Below, piece by piece: positions 27,573 to 37,065 of a stretch of 64,000 nt of DNA (positions are counted from its first letter, which is position 1; each line of letters starts with the position of its first letter). The position numbers and the translations under genes are program-made. This DNA is from a virus. The notes beneath the pieces are model-generated. The model was not told where the DNA came from and searched no databases. It saw nothing but the letters and a program-made list of their open reading frames with translations. Location: positions 1-64,000 of the IMG/VR virus record IMGVR_UViG_3300006931_000029; one strand, 5' to 3'.

Positions 27573-27597
27573 GTGTAGGAAAAGCGCACTTTTTACA
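27565..27597 (-). terminator. Rho-independent-like terminator after the ligase-domain gene
   Basis: Minus strand: stem AAAAAGTG / CACTTTTT around an 11-nt loop, followed by T residues. The stop codon of the upstream gene lies in the 5' arm. Confidence 0.5.
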
Positions 27598-28177
27598 AGG
27601 CCCATTTCCGCTTAATCCACGCGTTGGATTCGCGGCCGGCTGAGCCAAGTGGGACGTACCGTGAACCGAGAAGCTTTCCCACAACTCCCTCGTACGGCGA
27701 AGAACGGAGTTCGAGGATAAAAGGCGAGGCTTCCTGCTTGAGAGTATCCTTCGAACCGTACATCCACGCGACTTTGAGCATCTTACAAACGCTCCTGGCG
27801 TGCTCCGCCCGAACAGACGGACACTTGTCGGTGAGCGATCCTTCGGGACTTTCGATCAGTTCGAATGGAAAGAATTCCTTCTTGTAGACTTCACCGTCGA
27901 ACAACCACGATCCTTTTAATTTCGACGCAAACGTCGGAGCATTTGCAACGTTGAACTTGAACCATGACCCGTGGCGGTTGGCAAAGTAAACCTGCTTGTC
28001 GACGACGCCCATGAGAGCACGATCGCCGTTTAATTTCAGCGACCAGTGATACTCAGGGTCGAGCGAGTCCATGTCCTCCAGTTTTGCGATGATCGTGCCG
28101 AGACGCGGACGCATCGGAAAAAACGGCAACGAAAATCGGTTCGAGATTTGAACCGTCTGGACAGCGGCATCACTCAT
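27593..28177 (-). CDS. Minimal ATP-dependent DNA/RNA ligase-like nucleotidyltransferase
   Basis: 194 residues from ATG 28177. Ligase motifs appear in order: motif I WSLKLNGDRALMGV (adenylated Lys, with Asn in place of the usual Asp), motif III LFDGEVYK, motif IV EGVVGKLLGSRY and motif V AWIKRKW. It is only a nucleotidyltransferase domain: no OB-fold follows. It could seal DNA nicks or RNA ends, including tRNA ends, if partnered. A strong hairpin directly abuts the start codon. Confidence 0.7.
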   Translation of the reverse strand: MSDAAVQTVQISNRFSLPFFPMRPRLGTIIAKLEDMDSLDPEYHWSLKLNGDRALMGVVDKQVYFANRHGSWFKFNVANAPTFASKLKGSWLFDGEVYKKEFFPFELIESPEGSLTDKCPSVRAEHARSVCKMLKVAWMYGSKDTLKQEASPFILELRSSPYEGVVGKLLGSRYVPLGSAGRESNAWIKRKWAL

Positions 28178-28205
28178 ACCAACCCACGCTAACAGCGGGT
28201 TGGTA
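28178..28205 (-). promoter_or_regulatory. Hairpin abutting the start codon of the ligase-like gene
   Basis: Minus strand ACCAACCCGC TGTTA GCGTGGGTTGGT, followed at once by ATG. Ten paired bases with one bulge and no free Shine-Dalgarno; it could block initiation. Confidence 0.55.
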
Positions 28206-28208
28206 TTT

Positions 28209-28220
28209 GTAAACAAAAAA
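28209..28220 (-). promoter_or_regulatory. Candidate promoter element TTTTTTGTTTAC
   Basis: 32 nt upstream of ATG 28177, right after the stop of the giant tail gene. Confidence 0.5.
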
Positions 28221-28222
28221 GA

Positions 28223-31200
28223 TTAGATCGGATTTTTGAGCTTCACGAACGGATAAACCGCCGTTGCCACTGACCTCGAAGACGTTTGTCCGGGAGGAGG
28301 CAGCGGGGCGAACGGCTGTGACGCTTCGTCCAGCAAACTAACCTCTGGAACTGCCGTTTGAGGAGACACTGAAATCGATCCATCGTCGCCTGGAATGTTA
28401 GCTCCAGACGCTGTCGAAATCGTCGTGTCACCGGACGACTGAACTTTCACGACCGCCGTTGTCGAAGCAGAAGAGCCAGAACCAACCGTCGGATCGGTTG
28501 CTGTTCCAACGCTGTTCGGATCGTAGAACGTGTAGCTCGCGGTGATCAACTCGCTAGGAGCATAGCTCGTCTTGAAGCCACGAACCTTCAGCACGACGAC
28601 GCCAGTATTTCCTTCAGGCGGCGAAATCAGGAATGGCCCGAGGTATTCCAAACCGTCGGTCGGATTGAAGACGTCCGTTCCGTCCAACGTGTATCGAATT
28701 GAAACCTCGGTATCTTGCGACGTAATTTCCTGAACAAATCCACTTTGGTAGAAACCAGGAGCAACCGAGAGTGTGATCGGCTTCAGGAACGAAGACGCGA
28801 CCGTCACGACAGGAAGAGGAGCCGTGGTCGATCCGCCGTTTCCGTCGTTCACGGTGAGCGTACCTTCGATGGTCAAACCGATGTCGCCCGCCTCTGTCTG
28901 ATATTTCACGTTGCCGCCCAGGAGTTGAGCGACTCGAGGAGAGGTGAAATTCCACACGTAGGAAACTTGGTCCAAGTCAACGTCCTGGACTTGAGCGGAG
29001 TACGGCACCAACGTTCCAGCCAAAGCTCCGGTCGCTGGCGTTGTGATTGCCACGATCGTCGGAGGAGTATTTTGGACGAGCGTAATGGTCGTTTGAACCA
29101 GCGTCGAGAATCCGTCAAGGTCCGTGACGACAACTTGCACGAGCTTCTCACCGGGTGTGCTTCCGGAAAGAGACTTGGTCGCTTGGTTGAAGTAGACGTT
29201 GCTGTTCGTGACGTGAGTTGTGACGCCGTTCGTTGCGAACGTACCGGAAATCGACTGAACGTTTAAGTATGAAGGGCCGCTTACGAGATTGACCACCCGG
29301 AAGACCAACGTGTTTTCGCCGATGACAAACGTCGTGTTTGACGGATTGATCGCGAAAGTTTTCGTCAGGCCGAAGTCAAAGCCGTGGGAAATAGCAAACA
29401 CGCCGTTTGTGTAGATGTCCGCGTACGATGACGCTTGACCTGTCACGTTCAGCGAAACCGTGCTTAGGTCTGTGCCCGCAGGAATCACGAACGACAGCTT
29501 GAAGTCGTAGAAACCAGCAGGGCGGATCGAGCTGCTGCCGTTAATGCCGGTCGCAGGAGACACAATCAATCCAGGCGAGCCTGAAAGCGTGTAGGCATCT
29601 CCGCTGTAGAGAGGGTTGACCGAGTTGCCGATGACCTCGTAGTGGAAATCCTTCACGTTGTCACCTAGAGCCGTGCCGACGTCAGTAATGCCGGTGCGGT
29701 AGAGCGACGGGATGGAGCTGTTCCAGAAAGTCCATTTGAACGTCATCAACCCGCCGGTGTTCGGGTTCAACCCGTAGACGGCGAAATCCATCTCGTTCGA
29801 TACCGAGATTCTGCCAAGGTCTGAACGAATGATCGGTGAGACGATAGGCGCTTGGCGAGGATTTCCAGAGAAGGAAACTCGGGAGTCAGTCACACCTCCA
29901 CGAGAGTCCGTAGCGCGCCCGATGAGAGTGATTTGCTCGTTCGCTTGGTAATTCAGGTTGAGACCCGTGGCAATTTGGGTACCGTTCTCGATCCACTTCA
30001 TTGCCACGCTGTCACCGTCCGGATCGGAAACCGTCGCGACGATCGAACCAAAGTACGGAAAGATGCCGACGTTTTGGGTGACTGCAAGAGAAACAACTGG
30101 AGGATGATTGATCGGGACGACTGCTGACTTTGCCGACGAGTTGCCGACTCTGTCCACGACAGTCATGGCAACAGTGCCGTTGGCAATTCCAGGTGGAGGA
30201 GTCACAACCTTTTCGATCGTGGTTCCCAAAGTGGTTTCAACTGAGTTGTCCCAGAAGCGCCAAACGTACGCCTGAGCGTTGGAGCCGTTGGAGACCGAAC
30301 CTGTGATTCGAACCGTGTCGCCGATGTTGTAGTAAGGTTTGTTGGTCCCGACAAGCTTGTCAACGAATGTCACAGCGGTGACAGTTGGCAACGTGGCGAT
30401 AGCCGGGTCCGGTTCGACCTTCGGGTTCACGACGCGAAGGTTTTGGCGGCGCATCCACGACGACGTTGTGAGAAGGTTGGAGAGCGGCCAATCAGACAGC
30501 TCAGGGAATTGGAGAGCTTCGTGGTCGATTCTAGCGATCGTGCCGTAGCTGTTGATCTTGGCGATCAATCCACCAGCGCGAACCGCGGTCGTGTCTGAGA
30601 TGTTGACCGCCGTCATGGTCAACGGATTCAGAGCGACCTGGTAGAGAGCAGGAGAGATGAGGCGGAACTCGTAGCCATAGATCGCCATCTGGCGTTTTTG
30701 TCCTTTGCGAGGAACAGCCAGGGCGTTATTCCATTCAACGGTCAGGAGCCAAGGCCCGTTGATGACCTCGTCGATGTCGAGGTTAAACGAGACTTTCGCT
30801 CGAGGATTCTCGCCTTCACCATCAACCAAGAGCACTTGAGATTCTTGGGCCACGACAGAGCCAGACCCGTTGATCAAGCTGACGATGGTTGAGAAACCCG
30901 AGAAGTTATCGTCAACGGTGCCGATATTGCCGACGTCGACCGTCATCTGGAACGTGCCGATCGGCAGAGTCTCGGGGTTCGTGAACTCCAACTCGCCGTC
31001 GCCGCTCAGTGCTGCGATGCCTAATCCTTGGCCGAACGTGTTGGGATTCGCCCAACGGCCGAATGCACTCGACAACGCGTCAACGTAGACTTTCGTCTGA
31101 CGGTACAGGTAGAGAGGAGGAGTCGTCCACGTTTGACCGGCGTCGTTCGCTTCGTAGACTTGGTAGTTCGTGCCGCTGACACTGACTGAGAGCCGCTTGC

Positions 31201-34200
31201 CGATTACCGCCAGAACCGAGTGTGCGTCGGTTGGTTGATCGACCGCAGCTTCAACGCCGCCTTCGCGGTAGCGAAGCACGCGATCCGCTTTAAGGATCGG
31301 ACCAGCTCCGATGTCGTCAGCCCAAATCTTGTAGACGTAACCGTCGTCACCTTTGATGTAGGCGCGGTCCTGAGCCGGATTGCTGAGCGTGTTGTTCGGC
31401 CATGGAGACGCGACGGTAGTCGGCGTGGTCGTAACGCCACCGTTGGTTGTGAACGGAGCCGTGACTCTGACAATCCTACCTGGAATTGTTCCCCATGCCT
31501 CGGTGTATCCAGGCAGAGGAGGATACGACCCAGAAATCAGTGTGCGACCGAATCCTTCGATGTAGGGGCCACGGAATCCAAGAGGATAAGCCGGTTGGAC
31601 TGGCGATCCTTCACCGATGCCCACATTTTTGAACCTCGGATCGCCTTCGTAAAGACCGAAGCCGTCATAGCGCTGAGCGTACGCAGGAACGTCTCGAACA
31701 GACCGAAGGTCGGATTTAGCCGGGTAAGCAAACCCGGAATCGGTCATGTTGAAGATGTAGCGGTTGTCGCGAGACAGAGATTCAACCCACGTGCTCGGGT
31801 ACGCCACAGAAGACTTGACAGGAGTTGGGTTGCGAACCAACTCAAAATCAGCGTCGGACTTTCTGGACGTCCACGCGGTAAAATCGTGAATGCCGTACGA
31901 CCGAGCACCACAAGAGAAAGTTAGCTTCGAGAGCGTCACCTCGTCTAGGTCTGTCAACGTGAAATTCTGCCACGTGATAGAGCTGACTTCCGTTCCGATG
32001 CCGAACGAGAATGATGTACCGTCGCGCCGGACGGCGATAAACTGCCAATCGTTGTCTAGAGCGAAAACGCCGATCGAAGTCAGAACGCCGGAGCGCATCG
32101 CCTTCAGGCGGATAAACGTCTGAGAAACGGAGGCGTTGTCCGTGATTTCAATGGACAAGAAACCACCAACGTCAAGAATCTGTGTGTAGGCACTTCCGGA
32201 AATCGGAGACGCAGCCGGGTTCAACCAGAAAGCCAACGAGAACAGCGTGCCGAGTCCAGTCGGGCTGTCGATCTCGACCGAGTTTCCACTGTCCATCTTC
32301 AGGTACCAGCCTCGGCCAGCGTCCCATAGGCGATTAGCGTGGTTGACTTCAGCCTCGACGCTCGACGCGTAGCGAGCGTAAGGTTCGACGTCGTCGAGCG
32401 GATGCTCGTTGAATGGAACCCATTGAATGATGTCAGACCGTTTCGCAGGCGACCAGTACTGAGTCGACACGATTGCCTTGTCGATCAGCAAGACGTGGTA
32501 CTGAAATGCGTCGTCATCTTCTGCCAACAGCAGGCGGTCGTAGGTTGTGGCTGTTGGGTCACCCGTGATCGGATCAATCTCCTGGTTTTGGATGATCTTG
32601 AACCGGAATGGCTGGATTTTCTGGACGGCGTCGAGAACTGCCACTTCGTATTGACGGCCTGAAAGCGCGAGAACTCGGTACGGGACAACGGCCTGCTTGT
32701 AGTCAAGGTCGGGAACCGCAGGAACGTAGAAATCGTCGTCGACGTGGTGACCGGCGATGAGTTGATCTCGGCGCCACGGCATCTCGTCCCAGAAACTGAC
32801 GTTGCTTCCGCTGAAGCTGCCTTGGTCTTCTGGGTTGTGGCCGTACGCAACAGTGCCATCGGCTTTCGACCGGAAGGTTGGTTCGGCACGGACGTTCGTG
32901 CCTTGGAGAGCGGTGAACGTGGCCATCATTCGACCACCGCTTGAGAAAGGACCAGGGAAAACGGCGATGCTGTAGTGGTCGTCAGCTAGGCGATAGGTGC
33001 CGTAGAAATCTCCACCTGTGATCGCAACCGTGCCTTCGGCGATCAAATCGACGTACGTCGTGGCTTCAAAATCACCGACCAGCGCTTGGAAGGAAACGGT
33101 CTTTGGACCGTCTGGAGCTTTGCCTGTCGCGTAGCCAGCGTAAGTTCCGGTAGCATTTGCTGTGAAGAGCAACGCTTGGGATGGGTAGGCCGCAAACTTG
33201 GCGTCGTCTCGAACAGAAAGTCCAACGCCTCGGGAGTGAATTCTGCGAGTGGCCGCTCGCATCGAGTCCAAGTTGTTCGAGGCGCTGAGAGCAGCGTCGA
33301 ACTCTTGGCGACTCATCTGCACCGAATTGCCAGCCGCCTGAGAACGTGCGACAACGATCGTGCTATTTCCAACGTCGACAGTTGGGTAGACGTCAACGCT
33401 TTGAGCCGTTGAACCACCAACCCACGGACGGAATGGCACGAGTGCTGTTCCATCCGGATCAAGCGATGGATTCAGCTCAAGGTCGGGCGACGACTGGATA
33501 GACTCTGTGCCGACAGAACGGATCGTCGCTTTCAGGTCGAAGTAACTCGAACGGAATTTGATGGCAGAAAGCTTCGCTGTGATTTCCAGTCCGACCGCGG
33601 TACCAGAAAAGTCAATCACGTTCAGCTTCATCCCGTTCATGGACAAGCCGGCGGCCAAACCGTCGGCGCGCAGATTGCTGACGATGCTTCCTTGGTTGAG
33701 AAGAACCGAAGGTGTGACGTTCGACTCGCCGCCGGTCAAAACGTACCGTCCGATTGCCGGGCGAACCACGTCGCCAAGCTGGATCAACTTCACGAATGGG
33801 TTGCGGTTGTTGACTGCGATCGGCCAGAAGTTTGCCGAACCGGGGTCCTCGGACATCGGTCCGGAGTTGTAAGTGTAAAACTCGCCGTCCTTGAAATCGA
33901 TCGGGTCGTACCTCTGGTCGGGCAGCGTGGCCGACGGGGTTTGCTCAGGACGCGCGTTGAAATCTTCGGCATTGACATCGTTGCCCGGATCGTTCGGCAA
34001 CCGTGGAACGAGTCTGGACCATAGTGGCGTCATTGCCACGGTGTCGAATCCGAGGACGCGGCCGAGCAGTTCGAAGCTATCGGCCGTGCCCTTGATCCTC
34101 AACCTAGGAAAGTGGGATTCGAGTAGCTGTTGGCGAGTGCGGCGAGCTGCGTCGGCCGATTCGTCATCGTTGATGCCAGGGTAGAGAATCGCGCCAACAT

Positions 34201-34615
34201 TTCCAGCGAGAAGGCTGATGGAATCAATGTCGACCAGACGCAGGACGTCTGTCCCAGCCACGGCGCTTCTCAGCTTTTCTGAGTCGTCAAGCTGAAGTTC
34301 GTTCGCCGCCCAGTTTTTTAGAGCGGTCGTATCATCAAGGCTAGGTGTGCTGTCGTTGATGTCCAGCGAACGAGTGATAACCTGGCCAACGGGACCTTCG
34401 AAGGTTGCCAGGACGACGTTGAAGCCCGACTGCGGCAGTTGAGCATCGGGCTTGACCAACTCGTTGAGGTTGCTAGCATAGCTGCGCAGGTCGCAAATGC
34501 GATCCTGGTAGCCGCCCACAACGGCCTCGATCATCTTCCGCGTGTCGAGGTTGACTACGCCTTGCGGAAGAAGGTGATAAAGGAACTGCTCTGGAATGTT
34601 CTGGGCCGGTAACAC
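28223..34615 (-). CDS. Giant tail protein: tail-protein-I-like N-terminus, LamG-like, Ig-like and chitobiase-like domains
   Basis: 2130 residues, GTG start. The N-terminal 200 resemble tail protein I (FPRLRIKGTADSFELLGRVLGFD), which links fibres to the baseplate. Around residue 800 a LamG/concanavalin-like module is visible (FSLAFWLNPAASP, FIAVRRDGTSFSFGIG). From 1400 on several Ig/PKD-type repeats occur (VVDRVGNSSAKSAVVPI, ATVSDPDGDSVAMKW). Near 1990 is a chitobiase C-terminal-like domain (VSIRYTLDGTD, ITASYTFYD). It is most likely the main receptor-binding or long fibre protein. Confidence 0.8.
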   Translation of the reverse strand: MLPAQNIPEQFLYHLLPQGVVNLDTRKMIEAVVGGYQDRICDLRSYASNLNELVKPDAQLPQSGFNVVLATFEGPVGQVITRSLDINDSTPSLDDTTALKNWAANELQLDDSEKLRSAVAGTDVLRLVDIDSISLLAGNVGAILYPGINDDESADAARRTRQQLLESHFPRLRIKGTADSFELLGRVLGFDTVAMTPLWSRLVPRLPNDPGNDVNAEDFNARPEQTPSATLPDQRYDPIDFKDGEFYTYNSGPMSEDPGSANFWPIAVNNRNPFVKLIQLGDVVRPAIGRYVLTGGESNVTPSVLLNQGSIVSNLRADGLAAGLSMNGMKLNVIDFSGTAVGLEITAKLSAIKFRSSYFDLKATIRSVGTESIQSSPDLELNPSLDPDGTALVPFRPWVGGSTAQSVDVYPTVDVGNSTIVVARSQAAGNSVQMSRQEFDAALSASNNLDSMRAATRRIHSRGVGLSVRDDAKFAAYPSQALLFTANATGTYAGYATGKAPDGPKTVSFQALVGDFEATTYVDLIAEGTVAITGGDFYGTYRLADDHYSIAVFPGPFSSGGRMMATFTALQGTNVRAEPTFRSKADGTVAYGHNPEDQGSFSGSNVSFWDEMPWRRDQLIAGHHVDDDFYVPAVPDLDYKQAVVPYRVLALSGRQYEVAVLDAVQKIQPFRFKIIQNQEIDPITGDPTATTYDRLLLAEDDDAFQYHVLLIDKAIVSTQYWSPAKRSDIIQWVPFNEHPLDDVEPYARYASSVEAEVNHANRLWDAGRGWYLKMDSGNSVEIDSPTGLGTLFSLAFWLNPAASPISGSAYTQILDVGGFLSIEITDNASVSQTFIRLKAMRSGVLTSIGVFALDNDWQFIAVRRDGTSFSFGIGTEVSSITWQNFTLTDLDEVTLSKLTFSCGARSYGIHDFTAWTSRKSDADFELVRNPTPVKSSVAYPSTWVESLSRDNRYIFNMTDSGFAYPAKSDLRSVRDVPAYAQRYDGFGLYEGDPRFKNVGIGEGSPVQPAYPLGFRGPYIEGFGRTLISGSYPPLPGYTEAWGTIPGRIVRVTAPFTTNGGVTTTPTTVASPWPNNTLSNPAQDRAYIKGDDGYVYKIWADDIGAGPILKADRVLRYREGGVEAAVDQPTDAHSVLAVIGKRLSVSVSGTNYQVYEANDAGQTWTTPPLYLYRQTKVYVDALSSAFGRWANPNTFGQGLGIAALSGDGELEFTNPETLPIGTFQMTVDVGNIGTVDDNFSGFSTIVSLINGSGSVVAQESQVLLVDGEGENPRAKVSFNLDIDEVINGPWLLTVEWNNALAVPRKGQKRQMAIYGYEFRLISPALYQVALNPLTMTAVNISDTTAVRAGGLIAKINSYGTIARIDHEALQFPELSDWPLSNLLTTSSWMRRQNLRVVNPKVEPDPAIATLPTVTAVTFVDKLVGTNKPYYNIGDTVRITGSVSNGSNAQAYVWRFWDNSVETTLGTTIEKVVTPPPGIANGTVAMTVVDRVGNSSAKSAVVPINHPPVVSLAVTQNVGIFPYFGSIVATVSDPDGDSVAMKWIENGTQIATGLNLNYQANEQITLIGRATDSRGGVTDSRVSFSGNPRQAPIVSPIIRSDLGRISVSNEMDFAVYGLNPNTGGLMTFKWTFWNSSIPSLYRTGITDVGTALGDNVKDFHYEVIGNSVNPLYSGDAYTLSGSPGLIVSPATGINGSSSIRPAGFYDFKLSFVIPAGTDLSTVSLNVTGQASSYADIYTNGVFAISHGFDFGLTKTFAINPSNTTFVIGENTLVFRVVNLVSGPSYLNVQSISGTFATNGVTTHVTNSNVYFNQATKSLSGSTPGEKLVQVVVTDLDGFSTLVQTTITLVQNTPPTIVAITTPATGALAGTLVPYSAQVQDVDLDQVSYVWNFTSPRVAQLLGGNVKYQTEAGDIGLTIEGTLTVNDGNGGSTTAPLPVVTVASSFLKPITLSVAPGFYQSGFVQEITSQDTEVSIRYTLDGTDVFNPTDGLEYLGPFLISPPEGNTGVVVLKVRGFKTSYAPSELITASYTFYDPNSVGTATDPTVGSGSSASTTAVVKVQSSGDTTISTASGANIPGDDGSISVSPQTAVPEVSLLDEASQPFAPLPPPGQTSSRSVATAVYPFVKLKNPI

Positions 34616-34646
34616 GCTCCTAAGTATTCGGAGCGTGGGGAGCGGC

Positions 34647-34955
34647 TCAGAGCACCAAGTCGATAGTCGTCTGCTCGAAGCTGTTGTTGATGTCGAACGT
34701 CGCCGGCATCATTGCCATCACCTTATTCCATTCCTCGTGGTGCTCAGCAATCCAGCGGTAGCGAGGCATGAAATAGTACTCGACCGGCTTCTTGGAACTG
34801 TCGAGAGGTTTGAAGATGAACGAGACGTAGGAGTAGGCAAGCTCCGGGTCAAAGCCCGCGCGAATCATGGGTTTGAACAACACCAGCACTTCGCGAAACG
34901 GTGAGTCCCACAACTCGACTTTCGTCATGAATTGAATTGGGATTTGAGAGTTCAC
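34647..34955 (-). CDS. Hypothetical protein
   Basis: 102 residues. I prefer GTG 34955, which has AAGG eight nt upstream and lies 31 nt after a promoter-like element, over ATG 34928 (MTKVELW), which has no Shine-Dalgarno. Compact alpha/beta sequence with many aromatics (YSYVSFIFKPL, VEYYFMPRYRWIAEHHEEW). No family recognised; gene order suggests a tail or baseplate component. Confidence 0.55.
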   Translation of the reverse strand: MNSQIPIQFMTKVELWDSPFREVLVLFKPMIRAGFDPELAYSYVSFIFKPLDSSKKPVEYYFMPRYRWIAEHHEEWNKVMAMMPATFDINNSFEQTTIDLVL

Positions 34956-34985
34956 AGCGACAACCTTGCATCGCAGTGACCCAAC

Positions 34986-34996
34986 GTAAACAAAAA
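34986..34996 (-). promoter_or_regulatory. Candidate promoter element TTTTTGTTTAC
   Basis: 31 nt upstream of GTG 34955. A second GTTTAC in the opposite orientation sits at 35007-35012, making an inverted pair (GTAAAC ... GTTTAC) that could be an operator. Confidence 0.5.
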
Positions 34997-35016
34997 TTTT
35001 GTGAACGTTTACCTTT

Positions 35017-35292
35017 TTAGGCGGGAACTTTTTCCTGAAGTTTCTTCGTCTTGGCTTTGTGTCTGGAGACTGTCGGATAAGCTTTTACTGGCATTCCGTT
35101 TATCACTTCGTCGCCCTTCAGAATGATGCCAGGAAAGGTCTTCTCAACGCAGGCCCTTGCCTGTTCGAATACGGAATGGGGAGGAAAAGAAGAGCCGGGT
35201 TCGTGGTCTTCCCCAATCAAATCCCCAGAACACTTGACCTTGTTACCGCTCGGCAAAATGCCAGAAGCGCTGAAGGTGTAGTGAGCCTTCAC
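35017..35292 (-). CDS. Small hypothetical protein
   Basis: 91 residues (MKAHYTFSASGILPSGNKVKCSGDLIGEDH). Beta-rich start and basic tail (RHKAKTKKLQEKVPA). It overlaps the vWA gene's stop by four nt, so it is probably expressed with it. Confidence 0.55.
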   Translation of the reverse strand: MKAHYTFSASGILPSGNKVKCSGDLIGEDHEPGSSFPPHSVFEQARACVEKTFPGIILKGDEVINGMPVKAYPTVSRHKAKTKKLQEKVPA

Positions 35293-36299
35293 GGATTTTT
35301 CAGAATGATGAGCGTCGTCCCGCCAATCAGCTTGCGGTTGACGGACGTGGACTGAACGAAGATGTCGAACTTCGCAAGACCTTCAGGCTTGATGCGAGCG
35401 TCCGTATCCGGCAGATTCAAGAGCTTGCGCGCCTTGTCTCCGGAGTAAACGTAGCCAGAAATCTTGTTGCGGATGCAGACCTTCTTGTAGGACTGCACCG
35501 TCTCGGGCTTTGAGAGCTGATAAAACGCGGAGCCTTTGACGTAGTCCTCTCCGGTTGCCCGCTCGACAACGTCGCGAATCGTGCCATCTTTTGTCAGGGC
35601 GACAGCGATGAACTCGTGAGACTTGAGCGAATCAAGTGAGTCGTTGACCTTCTTCGATGAAAGATTCGACGTATCGATCTTGAAGAGTGAGCGCGTGCCG
35701 CGGATACCTTTCGCCCGGTTTTGGAAGAAGGTCTCCGTGGATTCGGTCATCTTCTTTTCCATCTCGACCATGTTGCGGTCTGAGGTGTCCCACACGGCAA
35801 TGTTGTCCGCAGGGAAGCCCGCCCGCTTTGCTTCGTGCACACCAGACGCGTCCGGAACGAGAACCGCGACTGTCCAGTTGTCCGGCAAGCCATTGAGCCT
35901 CCGGGCAAGAGAATTTGCGTTCGCTGCTGAATCGTTTTCCTCCCCGTCTGTGATGGCGTAGAGGAGGAATGCGTGATCGCCGTAAATCTGAGAAGTCGTC
36001 TCGAGGTCGACAACCGCTTTGAGCGTTGCGTCGCGAAGAGCTGTATTGCCGTTCGGGGTGTAAAGGCCTGCCAACGACGGCAGACGCAAGACGTCCTTGT
36101 CGAAGATGACGCAGTGGATGGAATCAGAGTGCGAAAAGAAGTAGACAGAGACGCGCGTCTCCTGATTTACCTCTTTGGACCGGCGAGCGAGATGCTTGAT
36201 CTGAGCATCGAAGAGTTCGACGACTGTCTTGCTCTTATCCGACATCGAAGTTGAAGCGTCGACGACGAATGCGATGTGATTGATGTTGTTTTGGCTCAT
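35289..36299 (-). CDS. von Willebrand factor A domain protein
   Basis: 336 residues. The N-terminal 190 form a vWA fold with a MIDAS: AFVVDASTSMSDKS (DxSxS), GNTALRDAT (Thr) and YAITDGEEND (Asp). The C-terminal 140 (VEMEKKMTESTETFFQNRAKGIRGTRSLFKI onward) are not recognised. vWA proteins mediate metal-dependent protein contacts. It is distinct from the vWA domain of the Ro60 protein at 52.6-54.0 kb. Confidence 0.85.
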   Translation of the reverse strand: MSQNNINHIAFVVDASTSMSDKSKTVVELFDAQIKHLARRSKEVNQETRVSVYFFSHSDSIHCVIFDKDVLRLPSLAGLYTPNGNTALRDATLKAVVDLETTSQIYGDHAFLLYAITDGEENDSAANANSLARRLNGLPDNWTVAVLVPDASGVHEAKRAGFPADNIAVWDTSDRNMVEMEKKMTESTETFFQNRAKGIRGTRSLFKIDTSNLSSKKVNDSLDSLKSHEFIAVALTKDGTIRDVVERATGEDYVKGSAFYQLSKPETVQSYKKVCIRNKISGYVYSGDKARKLLNLPDTDARIKPEGLAKFDIFVQSTSVNRKLIGGTTLIILKNP

Positions 36300-36595
36300 G
36301 GAAAATAGTCGACGTCTAGGTCTTTACCGCTGCCTCTGCATTCAGGGCAAGGAACAGGATCGCCAGTGGCGTAGCAAGGATGATTCGGTGGCTCCATGTC
36401 TTCTTCGCAAGCGTATCCTTGCGCTCCGCAACGGCGGCAATCGCCTTCAGCAACTGGACCGGAACCTGTAGGATTGTTTTTCGCGATGGCTTCACGCCAC
36501 CAGCAACACACGAAATTGAGGCTTGGAATCCCTGGGTAGTAGTTCTCCCAGGGAGCCAGCCGAAACGGAACAGGATGTTGAAATCCGAATCTCAC
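36296..36595 (-). CDS. Small protein with CxxCG zinc-binding knuckles
   Basis: 99 residues. CRRCGAQGYACEED and PCPECRGSGKDLD resemble the DnaJ-type zinc repeats (CxxCxGxG). The first half has aromatic and Pro residues. ATG overlaps the vWA gene by four nt. Binding of zinc is likely; function unknown. Confidence 0.6.
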   Translation of the reverse strand: MRFGFQHPVPFRLAPWENYYPGIPSLNFVCCWWREAIAKNNPTGSGPVAEGDCRRCGAQGYACEEDMEPPNHPCYATGDPVPCPECRGSGKDLDVDYFP

Positions 36596-36825
36596 CCGCT
36601 AGGATCGTTGAGATGGCGGACCAGAGCGACATGATCCGCCCGAGGTAGCGAGTGGCCATACACGAAGCGTTCCCATACTGGGTTTGCAACCTTGATGACG
36701 ACTGTCGGAAACTTTTTGAAGGTTACCTCCAGGTCCGGGTGAGCCGTCGATCCTTTCGGAGTGAGAATCTTCAAAGTCCTCGGACAAAGTTCGTTCGCCC
36801 TAACGCCTGTGATCGTACGAATCAC
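36592..36825 (-). CDS. Small hypothetical protein
   Basis: 77 residues (MIRTITGVRANELCPRTLKILTPKG). Beta-rich, no family recognised. Overlaps both neighbours by four nt, so part of the vWA operon. Confidence 0.55.
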   Translation of the reverse strand: MIRTITGVRANELCPRTLKILTPKGSTAHPDLEVTFKKFPTVVIKVANPVWERFVYGHSLPRADHVALVRHLNDPSG

Positions 36826-37040
36826 GACACTGCAGGTTCGACAGGAGCGCGGCCGGCGTCGACCTGAGCGATGAAGTTAGTGACAGACGCATCGACAGGC
36901 GCGCCGCTCTGGCGGAGCTGCTCCTTTGCCAGGTCGATTACGGTATAGAAGGCTGCTGCGGAATCTCCTTTGACGGAGATGGTAGCGACCTTGGTTTTGG
37001 TGGTAACGGTTTTTTCTTTTGTGGAGAGTTTAAGGCTCAT
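36822..37040 (-). CDS. Small hypothetical protein
   Basis: 72 residues with a basic, Thr-rich start (MSLKLSTKEKTVTTKTKVATISVKG) and an amphipathic helix (FYTVIDLAKEQLRQSG). No family recognised. Confidence 0.55.
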   Translation of the reverse strand: MSLKLSTKEKTVTTKTKVATISVKGDSAAAFYTVIDLAKEQLRQSGAPVDASVTNFIAQVDAGRAPVEPAVS

Positions 37041-37065
37041 GAGTGGGACAGAACGTAGTCAGACT

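Noticed and set aside
28178-28205. Terminator of the giant tail gene
   Set aside because: The hairpin has no T-tract and is flush with the next start codon, so control of initiation is more likely.
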